A stretch of 64,000 bases of DNA from Casp-alpha2 sp036337015. GTDB lineage: Bacteria; Pseudomonadota; Alphaproteobacteria; Rhodospirillales; Casp-alpha2. Below the pieces are notes generated by a model. It was not told where the DNA came from, searched no databases, and saw only the letters and a list, made by a program, of their open reading frames with translations. Below are positions 27,551-36,691 of the stretch, piece by piece. Within the stretch, counting starts at the first letter, position 1. The number at the start of each line of letters is the position of its first letter. Made by a program: the position numbers and the translations under genes. The stretch spans positions 248,001 to 312,000 of the forward strand of contig JAYZEZ010000007.1 of the NCBI GenBank assembly GCA_036337015.1, in the 5' to 3' direction.

Positions 27551-28168
27551 CTAGCGGGAATAAAATTCGATTACTAGATTTGGTTCCATTGTCACAGGAT
27601 AAGGTACATCCGATAACTTCGGTGTCTGAAGAAATGTACCTTGCATTTTTTTAAGATTAACATCTATATAATCAGGCACGTCTCTCTCAGGGCTTTCGAT
27701 CGCTAATAGCACTAATGGCAACTGACGAGATTTCTCCTTCACTTCTACAACATCGCCTTCCTTTACCTGATAACTTGGTATATTTACACGCTTACCATTA
27801 ACTAAAACATGTCCATGGTTCACAAACTGACGAGCAGCAAAAACTGTTGGCACAAACCTCATCCTATAGATGACAGCATCAAGTCGAGATTCAAGAATTC
27901 CAATCAAGTTTTCAGAAGTATCGCCTCTTCGTCGTACCGCCTCAAAGTAATAACGACGGAATTGTCTCTCGGTAATATTCCCATAATACCCCTTAAGTTT
28001 TTGCTTTGCCATCAGCTGAGTACCAAAGTCTGATGGTTTTCGTCCACGTCTCTGGCCATGTTGACCTGGGCCAAAATCACGTGTATTTACGGGACTTTTT
28101 GGACGACCCCAAAGATTTTCTCCCAATCGCCTGTTAATCTTATACTTTGACTTAATCCTTTTAGTCAT
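27551..28168 (-). CDS. rpsD: 30S ribosomal protein S4
   Basis: Primary assembly protein of the small subunit. The N-terminal block KYKINRRLGENLWGRPKSPV and the S4 RNA-binding domain (RRGDTSENLIGILESRLDAVIYRMRF, RQFVNHGHVLVNGKRVN) are present. Length (205) is normal. It stands alone, typical for alphaproteobacteria, with its own promoter and a 160-base leader. Confidence 0.97.
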   Translation of the reverse strand: MTKRIKSKYKINRRLGENLWGRPKSPVNTRDFGPGQHGQRRGRKPSDFGTQLMAKQKLKGYYGNITERQFRRYYFEAVRRRGDTSENLIGILESRLDAVIYRMRFVPTVFAARQFVNHGHVLVNGKRVNIPSYQVKEGDVVEVKEKSRQLPLVLLAIESPERDVPDYIDVNLKKMQGTFLQTPKLSDVPYPVTMEPNLVIEFYSR

Positions 28169-28178
28169 AATTTAATCT

Positions 28179-28192
28179 CCCACTTTCTGGGG
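28179..28192 (-). promoter_or_regulatory. Hairpin overlapping the rpsD ribosome-binding site
   Basis: On the minus strand CCCC-AGAAAGT-GGG forms a small hairpin 11 to 24 bases before the rpsD ATG. Its 3' arm GGGAG contains the likely Shine-Dalgarno. Ribosomal protein leaders often use such a site for autoregulation; that use here is inference. Confidence 0.35.
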
Positions 28193-28329
28193 TTATGATT
28201 TTGTCCTAGTAGCCCAATTGCACTTAATCAAATTCTTAATAGCACAAAACCACCTTTGTTTTTGATTGTGCAAGCAGGGGGGCGGTGCCGCTAATACACA
28301 CACCCACTTTCCTAGAAATTGAGGCGCGG

Positions 28330-28357
28330 AATATAGGCGAAATATGGCATTTGTCAA
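28330..28357 (-). promoter_or_regulatory. Sigma-70-type promoter for rpsD
   Basis: A perfect -35 box TTGACA (28352-28357) and the -10 box TATATT (28330-28335) are separated by 16 bases on the minus strand. The promoter starts only 16 bases after the stop of the HNH gene and leaves a leader of about 150 bases before rpsD. A ribosomal protein gene is expected to have a strong promoter. Confidence 0.65.
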
Positions 28358-28372
28358 ACTTAGATAATAATT

Positions 28373-28930
28373 TTATTCTTGTTCTAGCACTGTATCCCAA
28401 TATAGGAAGTCACGCCAGCTTTCGTGTAGAAAATTAGGTGGAAACAAACGGCCATTTTTTTGGAGTTGAGAATTAGATGGTTTAAAGGGCATTCTAAACA
28501 GCTGCATTCCTGCTCCTTTAAGGGACTGATTCCCTTTTTTTAAGTTACAAGGGGCACAAGCTGTGACTACGTTTTTCCATGAAGTATGTCCTCCGCTTGA
28601 CCTAGGAGTTATATGGTCAAAAGTTAAAAATTCCGAAGAAAAATTATTGCCACAATACTGACAAATAAAAGCATCGCGCAAAAATACATTAAATCTTGTA
28701 AAAGCTGGCTCACGATTAATTGGGATATAATTATTTAGTGAAATAACGCTTGGTAGTTGAATTTCTATACTTGGCGAATGAACAACTTGCTCATACTCCG
28801 ATACTACATTAACGCGAGACATAAATACTGCCTTAACAGCATCTTGCCATGACCACAAAGACAAGGGAAAATAACTTAATGGCCTAAAGTCCGCATTAAG
28901 GACAAGAGCTGGAAATTTTTGAGAAAACAT
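28373..28930 (-). CDS. HNH endonuclease
   Basis: An HNH domain with four zinc-binding cysteines is visible: Cys90 and Cys93 (FICQYCG), the catalytic DH in FDHITPRS (105-106), Asn120, and Cys125 and Cys128 (TACAPCN). Length (185) and the N-terminal FPALVLNADFRPLSYFPLSLWSWQDAV match a chromosomal family widely conserved in alphaproteobacteria, rather than a phage nuclease. Its biological target is not known. Confidence 0.92.
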   Translation of the reverse strand: MFSQKFPALVLNADFRPLSYFPLSLWSWQDAVKAVFMSRVNVVSEYEQVVHSPSIEIQLPSVISLNNYIPINREPAFTRFNVFLRDAFICQYCGNNFSSEFLTFDHITPRSSGGHTSWKNVVTACAPCNLKKGNQSLKGAGMQLFRMPFKPSNSQLQKNGRLFPPNFLHESWRDFLYWDTVLEQE

Positions 28931-29109
28931 ATTCGCCTCTCTAAATTCTTCTTTAATTATGAAGTATTATATACCGTTAAGTTTTTTAAGAATTTGACGA
29001 AATTTATCATTCTCAAAATGAACTATATTTTTCCATAACAATTCTTGTAATTCTAGGCTTAGTTTGAGAAAACGTTTTTAAAATTAATAGAACAGAGCAA
29101 AAATGCTTT

Positions 29110-29796
29110 TTATTCACTTGCCATTGAAGCCAAATCAATACTAAAAATTTTAGCCAAGAATTCCATACCCCCTTTAATACCATCATCATCAAGACTATGT
29201 CCTAAGCCCTGACTAGTATGATGTGTAACAGATACGTCAACTGCTTTAAGTGCTGCAATCGCTTCATTTAAAGAACCAATAGGCACAACATCGTCAGCAT
29301 CCCCGTGCGCCAAGAATATAGGTGGTCGAGACTGAATTGTATCAGCCAAAAGTTCTGGACCAACCAACATGCCTGAGTACCCAATAATTCCCGCTAGTGC
29401 TGCAGAACGCCGCAATCCTACATGCAAAGCCATCATGGTTCCTTGAGAAAAACCAATTAGTGCTAGATTTTTATCCTCAAGACCCGTCCTAGCTAATTGT
29501 GAATCAATAAAAGAATTCAAAATAGGTGTCGCTGTCTGTGTGCCCGCAAGGCGAGATTCAGGCGTCATTTCTTGTAAGGAAAACCATTGGTAACCTTGCG
29601 GTGCCATATCAAATGCAAAAGGAGCATTGGGTGATAAAAATAGCGCATCAGGTAGTATTTTTTGAAAATATGGTGCAAGACCAATTAAGTCATCTCCGTC
29701 AGAGCCAACGCCATGCAACATAATAACAAGTTGCTTTGCATCACCTCCAGAGAGTGGCTCTAAAACAGGTCCACTTAGAATTGGCATATTAGTCAT
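29110..29796 (-). CDS. Phospholipase/carboxylesterase (alpha/beta hydrolase)
   Basis: The catalytic serine is in GFSQG, the acid in HGDADDVVP and the histidine in GLGHSLD. HGVGSDGDDL is the oxyanion-hole block. The ATG at 29796 has GAGG 6 bases upstream; a further ATG pair upstream is in frame but poorly placed. Family members hydrolyse small esters or lysophospholipids. Substrate cannot be read. Confidence 0.9.
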   Translation of the reverse strand: MTNMPILSGPVLEPLSGGDAKQLVIMLHGVGSDGDDLIGLAPYFQKILPDALFLSPNAPFAFDMAPQGYQWFSLQEMTPESRLAGTQTATPILNSFIDSQLARTGLEDKNLALIGFSQGTMMALHVGLRRSAALAGIIGYSGMLVGPELLADTIQSRPPIFLAHGDADDVVPIGSLNEAIAALKAVDVSVTHHTSQGLGHSLDDDGIKGGMEFLAKIFSIDLASMASE

Positions 29797-29922
29797 TCGG
29801 CGCCTCATCAATAGTTGCTTAATTTAAGTTTAATTCCTAAACGAAAAAGCATGGTATTGTCACGGCATCTTATAATCATTAAGAATTTTAATTTTAATTT
29901 TTAATTATGGATTTTCTAATTT

Positions 29923-30807
29923 ATGACGCTCAAAAATCCAGTTATTACTAGATTTGCACCGAGTCCTACAGGATTTTTACATCTCGGCCATGCATATTCC
30001 GCTTTATTTTCAGAAAAGCAAGCTCGAGTTAAAGGAGGCCAATTCTTACTCAGAATAGAAGATATAGATACATCGCGAACAAAACCCGAGTTTGAAGATG
30101 CTATTTTTGAAGACCTTTCATGGCTTGGCCTTAAATGGGAGCTGCCAGTTCGCCGTCAATCCGATCATTTTAAGGAATATGAAAAAGCAATCAATAATCT
30201 AAGAAAATTGGATTTGGTCTATCCTTGTTTTTGCTCGCGCAAAGAAATACGCTCTGCAATCTTTAATTCTAATTTAACCACAACCGATCCTTTAAATAGA
30301 GATAAAAGTCAAATTTATCCAGGCACTTGCAAAAAAATAACTGAAAAACAGTCCAAAATGCGAATTAAGCAAGGTTCCCCATTCGCTCTTAGACTAAATA
30401 GCGAGTTAGCAATGCAAATTGCAAAAAAAAATACAGATGCCCTAATCTGGAATGATGTAGAAAAAGGAGCTATTGAGGTTTCATTAGATCTAGTTGGAGA
30501 TGTTGTGCTAGCCCGAAAAGAGACGCCGGCTAGTTACCATATAGCAGTTACATTAGATGACCACTTGCAAGGAATTAATTTAGTTACACGAGGTCAGGAT
30601 CTTTTTTTATCAACTCATATACATCGTGTATTACAAGCTGTTCTAGAATTAAACACACCAACATACCACCATCACCATCTTCTCAAAGGAGCAAATGGAA
30701 GAAAGTTCTCCAAACGAGATAATTCGCTTTCAATCCAATCCTTACGCAAAGAGGGAAAAACCCCAAAACAAGTGCGATTACTAGCAGGATTTCATGATGA
30801 CTTATAA
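29923..30807 (+). CDS. gluQ: Glutamyl-Q tRNA(Asp) synthetase
   Basis: A GluRS-like enzyme without an anticodon-binding domain, which glutamylates the queuosine of tRNA(Asp). HIGH region: FAPSPTGFLHLGHAYSAL. KMSKS equivalent: KFSKRD. Zinc ligands CFC and Y-x3-C are in the insert (YPCFCSRK...YPGTC). Length (294) fits. It depends on queuosine made by the pathway that includes queE and queD about 15 kb away in this window. Confidence 0.94.
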   Translation: MTLKNPVITRFAPSPTGFLHLGHAYSALFSEKQARVKGGQFLLRIEDIDTSRTKPEFEDAIFEDLSWLGLKWELPVRRQSDHFKEYEKAINNLRKLDLVYPCFCSRKEIRSAIFNSNLTTTDPLNRDKSQIYPGTCKKITEKQSKMRIKQGSPFALRLNSELAMQIAKKNTDALIWNDVEKGAIEVSLDLVGDVVLARKETPASYHIAVTLDDHLQGINLVTRGQDLFLSTHIHRVLQAVLELNTPTYHHHHLLKGANGRKFSKRDNSLSIQSLRKEGKTPKQVRLLAGFHDDL

Positions 30808-30855
30808 AATATCCAAACAAGACATTCTGGTTTTCAAAAACAATTGGCTTTGCAA

Positions 30856-32334
30856 ATGAAGAAATATACCTTCTTCTTTATCCTGATAATGTTAGGGACT
30901 TTATTAGGCCTAAATAATTGCACCACTAATCCTGCTACTGGCAAAAAAAGCTTTACCGCATTTATGTCACGCGAAGATGAAATTCGTATTGGAACAGAGG
31001 AACACCCAAGACTAATAAAAGAATTTGGTGGTATTTATAAAAATACAAGACTACAAGCTTATGTAATCCGAGTAGGGCTTAAATTAGCAAATCAAGCAGA
31101 CGACTCGGGCTTAAAATATACTTTTACAATCCTAAATTCTGAAAAAGTTAATGCTTTAGCACTACCAGGGGGATTTATATATATTACCCGCGGCCTTCTA
31201 GCACTAGTTGAAAACGAAGCAGAATTGGCAGGTGTTCTGGCACACGAAATAGGTCACGTTACAGCACGACATACTGCAGAACGCTATTCAACTGCTAAGG
31301 CCACCAATTTAGGTATGATGATGTTGAATATACTAAGTAGCGCAACGGGTGTTCCAACTGGTGTCAATCAATTACTCGGATTTGGCGCAGAAGCTGCTTT
31401 AAAAAGTTACTCACGTGACCAAGAACTTGAATCCGATATGTTAGGTGTAAATTATCTTGTCCGTGCGGGTTATTCGCCTTTCGCCATGACTAGTTTTTTT
31501 CACAAATTAAAGGCCCATGAAAAGCTAGAAATTAAATTGAAAGGCAGTCCAAATTTTATACCTAATAATATATTTGCAACCCACCCTCGTACTGTAGACC
31601 GCATAAAAAAGGCCGTTCGTCTAGCTAATAATTTTAATATTAAAAATTCAGTATTAAAGCGTGAGACTTTTTTAAAAGAAATTGATGGCATTACCTTCGG
31701 AGACGACCCCGAGCAAGGTATTCGCAGTGGTAGAAAATTTATCCATCGAGACCTTGGCATAAGCTTTGAAGTCCCTCCAAACTTTATACTATTCAATTCT
31801 CCAACCCAAGTTGTTGCACGTGGACCTCGTGGGGCGAAAATGCTATTCCAGTTAAAGCAAGAAAAGTCTATAAGTAGAAGAATTTCTCTCGAAGAGCACA
31901 TTACAAACACTTGGTCCAAGATTTTCTCCTTAAAAAAATTGGAACACATTAATATAAATGGCCTTAAAGCCATAACTTCTAGAAGTTACCTTAATGGTAA
32001 AGATTATAGATTAATTGCCATACAAGGTGATAAAAATTTATATTTTCACCTTATATTTATTTCTTCACCTTCAATCACTTCTGAACTAAATACTGACTTT
32101 CGCCGAGCAACCTATAGCTTTAGGCGTCTATCAAAAAGTGAAGCCGATGCCATAGAGCCACTACGCATAAAAGTTATAAAAACCGTACCAGGAGATACTC
32201 AAAAAAAGTTAGCAAAGAAAATGCCTTTTGAAGCATATCGACTTGAGTGGCTTCAAACATTAAACGGACTTCTTCCAGGGCAAGAGATTTTGCCTGGTAG
32301 AAGTTTAAAGGTAGTTGTAAAAGATTATAAATAA
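30856..32334 (+). CDS. M48 family zinc metalloprotease lipoprotein
   Basis: Lipoprotein signal peptide with lipobox LGLNNC. The zinc site HEIGH (about residues 130-134) and the third ligand in ELESDMLG are intact. The C-terminal part carries a LysM-like segment (IKVIKTVPGDTQKKLAKK...ILPGRSLKVV). BepA/LoiP-type relatives work on outer-membrane protein quality control in the periplasm. A TTG four codons upstream (30844) is an alternative start; no clear ribosome site separates the two. Confidence 0.9.
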   Translation: MKKYTFFFILIMLGTLLGLNNCTTNPATGKKSFTAFMSREDEIRIGTEEHPRLIKEFGGIYKNTRLQAYVIRVGLKLANQADDSGLKYTFTILNSEKVNALALPGGFIYITRGLLALVENEAELAGVLAHEIGHVTARHTAERYSTAKATNLGMMMLNILSSATGVPTGVNQLLGFGAEAALKSYSRDQELESDMLGVNYLVRAGYSPFAMTSFFHKLKAHEKLEIKLKGSPNFIPNNIFATHPRTVDRIKKAVRLANNFNIKNSVLKRETFLKEIDGITFGDDPEQGIRSGRKFIHRDLGISFEVPPNFILFNSPTQVVARGPRGAKMLFQLKQEKSISRRISLEEHITNTWSKIFSLKKLEHININGLKAITSRSYLNGKDYRLIAIQGDKNLYFHLIFISSPSITSELNTDFRRATYSFRRLSKSEADAIEPLRIKVIKTVPGDTQKKLAKKMPFEAYRLEWLQTLNGLLPGQEILPGRSLKVVVKDYK

Positions 32335-32402
32335 ATTCTGATTAAGATTTTTCTTCATCGATTAGATATTGAATTTTCATTAGCGTCATCCACAATTCAA
32401 TT

Positions 32403-33170
32403 TCAAGCCGCCTTCAGAAGCTCCTCCATCTTTTCAGTAGCTGTATCAATATCAATTTTCTCAATCGCAGCTAATTCCATAGCCAATCGATGACATGCAG
32501 ATTCAAATATTTGGCGCTCTGAGAACGACTGTTCGGGTTGACCAGTTTTACGGTGCAAATCGCGAACCACCTCTGCTATAGCTAAAGGGTCACCAGAATT
32601 GATCTTCGCTTCATATTCTTGGGCACGCCGGCTCCACATAGTACGTTTGACACGAGCTCGTCCCTTAAGGGTTTCGAGCGCTACATCCATTTTCTTTCGT
32701 GAGATCAGTTTACGCAACCCAGAAGTGCTAACCTTAGTAACTGGAACCCGAAGTGTCATCCGATCTTCATCAAACGATATGACAAATAATTTTAGCTTAT
32801 GGCCAGCAATCTCTTTTATCTCCACATTAGTTACTTGCCCCACACCATGAGTTGGATAAACAACAAAATCTCCGGGACTAAACAACAATTTCTTCTTTTT
32901 TTTCAAGGATTCTTTCTTATTTACTTCTTTTGTGACCTTGGGAGTAATTTTTCCTTTGGACTTGTTATTATTTTTTTTTCCTAGACCTGATTTTTTTAAA
33001 TTCTTTTTTGCCTTAATATTGGACTTCTCTGTGGATGAGCTCTTAGATGCTACTTTTGTTTTAATTTTAACTTTAGCTTTTACTTTAATCTTTTTTTTTG
33101 CCTTGGAATCAACCATGGACTTAGGTTTGGTCTTAGACTTTTTAATTGACGCTTTCACACCTTTAGCCAT
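32403..33170 (-). CDS. CarD family transcription factor with Lys-rich N-terminal tail
   Basis: The CarD domain begins at about residue 95 (FSPGDFVVYPTHGVGQV) with its RNA-polymerase-binding Tudor-like fold, followed by the helical DNA-binding part (ERQIFESACHRLAMELA). The first 94 residues are almost wholly basic, with 38 lysines, and resemble a histone H1 tail. CarD stabilises open complexes at promoters, often of rRNA genes. It lies 197 bases downstream of fdxA, its usual neighbour. Confidence 0.94.
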   Translation of the reverse strand: MAKGVKASIKKSKTKPKSMVDSKAKKKIKVKAKVKIKTKVASKSSSTEKSNIKAKKNLKKSGLGKKNNNKSKGKITPKVTKEVNKKESLKKKKKLLFSPGDFVVYPTHGVGQVTNVEIKEIAGHKLKLFVISFDEDRMTLRVPVTKVSTSGLRKLISRKKMDVALETLKGRARVKRTMWSRRAQEYEAKINSGDPLAIAEVVRDLHRKTGQPEQSFSERQIFESACHRLAMELAAIEKIDIDTATEKMEELLKAA

Positions 33171-33367
33171 TCGACTAGATTCTCCTCATATTTTAAATTT
33201 AAGAATAAAGGTAACCAACTTATCAAGTAGGGTCCCACAGAAAGATAAACCGTAGTTTGTTGAATACTTAATTGTTAGAAAAAATACATTTATCTAAAAA
33301 TTTTTGAACTAGCAGTAATATAACACAAATACACATCACAAAACACAAGAAATACAAAACTTATTTT

Positions 33368-33703
33368 TTAACTTCCCAAACCAGGGTTCTCACTAAAAAG
33401 TTCTGATTTACCAGGCTTATCTCGCCAATCATCTGAATCAGCTGGTGGTTCACCCTTACGATTTATGTTCGGCCATTTATCTGCATAATCAGCATTAAGC
33501 TCAAGCCATTTTTCTATATCTGATTCAGTGTCAGGCACTATGGCTTCAATCGGACATTCCGGTTCACATACACCACAATCTATGCATTCATCTGGATGAA
33601 TAACTAACATATTCTCACCCTCATAAAAGCAATCTACTGGACAAACTTCGACACAATCCATCAATTTACACTTGATGCAGCTCTCGATAACTACATAGGT
33701 CAT
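33368..33703 (-). CDS. fdxA: Ferredoxin FdxA (7Fe-8S type)
   Basis: Cysteines C9, C12, C17, C21, C25 and then C40, C43, C46, C50 match the 3Fe-4S plus 4Fe-4S pattern of Azotobacter-type FdxA. VCPVDCFYEGENMLVIHPDEC is diagnostic. Length (111) is normal. Small electron carrier of the cytoplasm. Located upstream of carD as in other alphaproteobacteria. Confidence 0.96.
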   Translation of the reverse strand: MTYVVIESCIKCKLMDCVEVCPVDCFYEGENMLVIHPDECIDCGVCEPECPIEAIVPDTESDIEKWLELNADYADKWPNINRKGEPPADSDDWRDKPGKSELFSENPGLGS

Positions 33704-33871
33704 TTTTAACTCCGTTAAAGCCCTCTAATTTGTTTTAAAGGTTTATCTAGCGCTTTTATTATGATGATACAAGACTTGCTAAAAAAACGAATACAACCCT
33801 CTTTAAGTTGTTTTCAGTAATTTAAATCATTTAAGAAAAACATCCCAATTGAAAAAATCATTAAAAAAAAT

Positions 33872-35395
33872 TTAAATTTTTGGTGATCTTTGTTCCATTA
33901 GAGAAAAAAAGTTCTGTGCAGAACCTGCTTGAAGAAATGCCAGAGCACACCCTAGCCCACGATCTTCTTTTGCACCAGTAGGAGGACAAACATTTTCTGA
34001 AACTTGTAGGCTATTTTTTCTTCTATCACCACTGCCAATCGCTGGCAAGGCTCCTGCCAGATCGTTCTCATGACGGTTTTTTCCTTCTTTTGATGGACTA
34101 ATGATAATATCAGGCATCACGCCACGGGCTTGGATTGTTTCACCTGACGGGGCATAGTATAAAGATGTGGTAAGCTTAAGTCCTCCTTCAACTGGCATAG
34201 GAAGTATTGTCTGCACGGAGCCCTTTCCAAATGAACGTGTACCCATCAGTATAGCCCTATTGTGAAATTGTAATGCACTTGCAACTATTTCTGATGCAGA
34301 AGCAGAACCAGAATTAATCAATACCACCATGGGCACACCATTGGCTATATCTCCAGGTTCTGCCTTATGAGAACGATCAAGATCTCGATCCCGACCACGA
34401 ATGGAAACAATTTCCCCTTTTTCTAAAAAACTATCAGCTAAAATCAGTGATTGATCCAAGAGACCACCAGGATTATTACGTAAGTCTAGTACAATACCTG
34501 CCAAATGTGGGCCTAGTTTCCTACGAATTCCTAACATTGCAACATTGATACCTTCCTCCATTTTTTCAGAAAAACGTGAAACACGTATATATCCAATGCT
34601 ACCTTCGGCTCTCCAGCGGACCGCCTTAACGGTGATAAGCCCCCTATTCAATCGAACAGTGAAGTCTGAATGTCCTTTACGTCGAATAGTTAGAATTATC
34701 AACGTTCCAACTTTACCACGCATGCGCTTCACAGACTGAGATAGGGTTTTACCCTTTATAGAAACGCCGTCGACATGAGTGATCAGGTCTCCAGCTTTTA
34801 TACCTGCTTTTGCAGCCGGAGTATCCTCAATAGGTGAGATGACCTTAACAAATCCTTCTTCAATTGTAATCTGTATTCCCAATCCCCCAAATTCCCCACG
34901 TGTCCTAACAAAAGTTTCTCTAAATTCTTCGGCGTTTAAAAAAGATGAGTGTGGATCAAGCGACGCTGCCATAGAAGTAAGTGCAGCTTCTACAAGAATT
35001 TTGGGTTTAAGCGTTCCTGCTGGTGCCTTGGTCTCCCGAACACCTTTTATAGCTGCATTGATAAGACTAGCTTCAGGAACTTTATGTACGTAATTAGAAC
35101 GCACCCTGCGATAAGCAAAATCAAAATAATCCAATTGCTCTGTCGTGTCTGGTGACATGGAATAAGCACGATAGATAGTTTTAAATCGATCTAATTGCTT
35201 TTGCGCTTCCTCTGTTAGAGAAGAATCACCATATTTAAGAAAATCAAGAACCCGAAATTGAGGCGATTGACTAGATCCACACGCATATAGCGTAGACAGC
35301 AGAACAAGAGCAACGGCACTAGCCCACCAATAACAAGACCTTTTTTCCTTAAAGATAGATGGAAAAACTAAACGAGTATCTTTATTAGCTTTCAA
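33872..35395 (-). CDS. ctpA: C-terminal processing protease (S41), lipoprotein
   Basis: A lipobox (STLYAC) ends the N-terminal hydrophobic segment. A PDZ domain follows (GGLGIQITIEEGFVKV...TPAAKAGIKAGDLITHVDG). The serine-lysine dyad lies in INSGSASASEIVA and GTRSFGKGSVQT. Ctp proteases trim C-termini of periplasmic proteins. The start is a TTG that overlaps the end of a decayed fragment; the Lys-rich n-region supports it. The C-terminal 70 residues look specific to this lineage. Confidence 0.92.
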   Translation of the reverse strand: MKANKDTRLVFPSIFKEKRSCYWWASAVALVLLSTLYACGSSQSPQFRVLDFLKYGDSSLTEEAQKQLDRFKTIYRAYSMSPDTTEQLDYFDFAYRRVRSNYVHKVPEASLINAAIKGVRETKAPAGTLKPKILVEAALTSMAASLDPHSSFLNAEEFRETFVRTRGEFGGLGIQITIEEGFVKVISPIEDTPAAKAGIKAGDLITHVDGVSIKGKTLSQSVKRMRGKVGTLIILTIRRKGHSDFTVRLNRGLITVKAVRWRAEGSIGYIRVSRFSEKMEEGINVAMLGIRRKLGPHLAGIVLDLRNNPGGLLDQSLILADSFLEKGEIVSIRGRDRDLDRSHKAEPGDIANGVPMVVLINSGSASASEIVASALQFHNRAILMGTRSFGKGSVQTILPMPVEGGLKLTTSLYYAPSGETIQARGVMPDIIISPSKEGKNRHENDLAGALPAIGSGDRRKNSLQVSENVCPPTGAKEDRGLGCALAFLQAGSAQNFFSLMEQRSPKI

Positions 35396-35612
35396 TTAGA
35401 CGTCCTGCATTGATTTGATCAATTAGTTCAACTAAAACTTTTTTAGAATAATCATTACTAACTTGGCAAGTTCCTGCATTAAGTATCTCATTTTTACTAT
35501 ATTGAGCAGCGTCGGCTTGATCAACTGCCGATATTAAGTCTTTCGGTGCATCAGGAAATGTAATTTCCCCTCCATAAAAGTCGTAAACAACTCGAGCTGC
35601 TGATAACGCACT
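35385..35612 (-). pseudogene. Decayed fragment of a DHH-type phosphoesterase (exopolyphosphatase-like)
   Basis: An open frame of 75 codons runs from just after an in-frame TAG to a TAA, with no ATG, GTG or TTG start in the part before the conserved block. It reads SAARVVYDFYGGEITFP, then AVDQADAAQYSKNEIL. This matches the AARVVxxxFGG and AVDKADSAQFxxEEIL blocks of alphaproteobacterial DHH phosphoesterases. The downstream GWxLLNFLMDxRTGLGRF block is missing, and the N-terminal catalytic part is gone. It lies between ctaA and ctpA, overlapping the ctpA start by 11 bases. Confidence 0.7.
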
Positions 35613-35624
35613 CTATTTTTCAAT

Positions 35625-36668
35625 TTAATCGCTCTGATTCGGACTAAACTCATGTGCAAGCCAAATAGCAATTGCTATAAGCACCACCGCGCCCAACTGA
35701 TGCATGACTGCCATATATATTGGCACGACTAGTAACAAAGTGGAGATTCCTAGTCCTACCTGAAAAAAAGCCGCTGCCAACAGAGCGTTCGTGGATCGTC
35801 TTTGTGAATTAGTTAATTTAACTTGATAAGTACGGCAGTAAAATATTACCACGAATATAATTACGCTTGTTGCAAGAAAACGATGGTCAAATTGAACAGT
35901 AACAATATTTTCAAAAATATTAATGAATCCAGGGGACAAGTCCCAAAGACCATCTGGAATAATTTCACCATCCATTAATGGGAAAGTATTATATACTTTC
36001 CCAGCATCAAGCCCAGCAACAAATGCACCAGACAATATTGTTATAAAAATTAAACTTAACAAAACCCAAGAGTCTCTTCGTAGCCGTCTTATAGAACCTC
36101 CAGAACTTTTAGCCACGATAGATTTTGGTTGTAAAAGGTCTAAAACCAACCATAAAACCGAAGAAAAAATTAACAAAGCAAGCCCAAGATGAGCAGCCAA
36201 TCGATACTGTGAAACATCCGGACGGTCAACAAGGCCACTTTTGACCATATACCAACCTAAAAGTCCTTGCAGTGCTCCTAGTAAAAACAACCCGGATATC
36301 TTGAGCAGGAAAGCACCTTTAATCCAGCCCTTATAGATGAAAAAAACCATAGGAAAAAAGAAAAAAACTCCAATAACGCGACCTAGGAGTCGGTGGTAAT
36401 ATTCCAACCAGAATATTGATTTAAACTCTTTAACTGTCATCCCAAAGTTGCGTTTAATATATTCAGGTGTTTTCTGATATTCTGCAAAAACGTGTCTCCA
36501 TTCCATTTCGTTTAAAGGAGGTAACCAACCCGTTACCGGATGCCAATTGACCATCGATAAACCAGATTCAGTCAATCTGGTAAATCCACCAAGCACAATC
36601 ATAAGGAGGAGAAGTACTAAAATTAAAAACAGCCATAAGGCCAGGGGTTTAGAATGTCTAGAACTCAT
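35625..36668 (-). CDS. ctaA: Haem A synthase (COX15/CtaA)
   Basis: Oxidises the C8 methyl of haem O to make haem A for cytochrome oxidase. Eight hydrophobic helices are visible. The conserved loop HPVTGWLPPLNEMEW and the block FKSIFWLEYYHRLLGR, with the haem-ligand histidine, mark the type-2 alphaproteobacterial/mitochondrial class. Length is 347. It follows the giant coiled-coil gene by 23 bases. Confidence 0.95.
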   Translation of the reverse strand: MSSRHSKPLALWLFLILVLLLLMIVLGGFTRLTESGLSMVNWHPVTGWLPPLNEMEWRHVFAEYQKTPEYIKRNFGMTVKEFKSIFWLEYYHRLLGRVIGVFFFFPMVFFIYKGWIKGAFLLKISGLFLLGALQGLLGWYMVKSGLVDRPDVSQYRLAAHLGLALLIFSSVLWLVLDLLQPKSIVAKSSGGSIRRLRRDSWVLLSLIFITILSGAFVAGLDAGKVYNTFPLMDGEIIPDGLWDLSPGFINIFENIVTVQFDHRFLATSVIIFVVIFYCRTYQVKLTNSQRRSTNALLAAAFFQVGLGISTLLLVVPIYMAVMHQLGAVVLIAIAIWLAHEFSPNQSD

Positions 36669-36691
36669 ATTACAGAATAATTTATTAGACG

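Noticed and set aside
31500..31973. Open frame of 157 codons opposite to the M48 protease gene
   Set aside because: Antisense shadow without family features.
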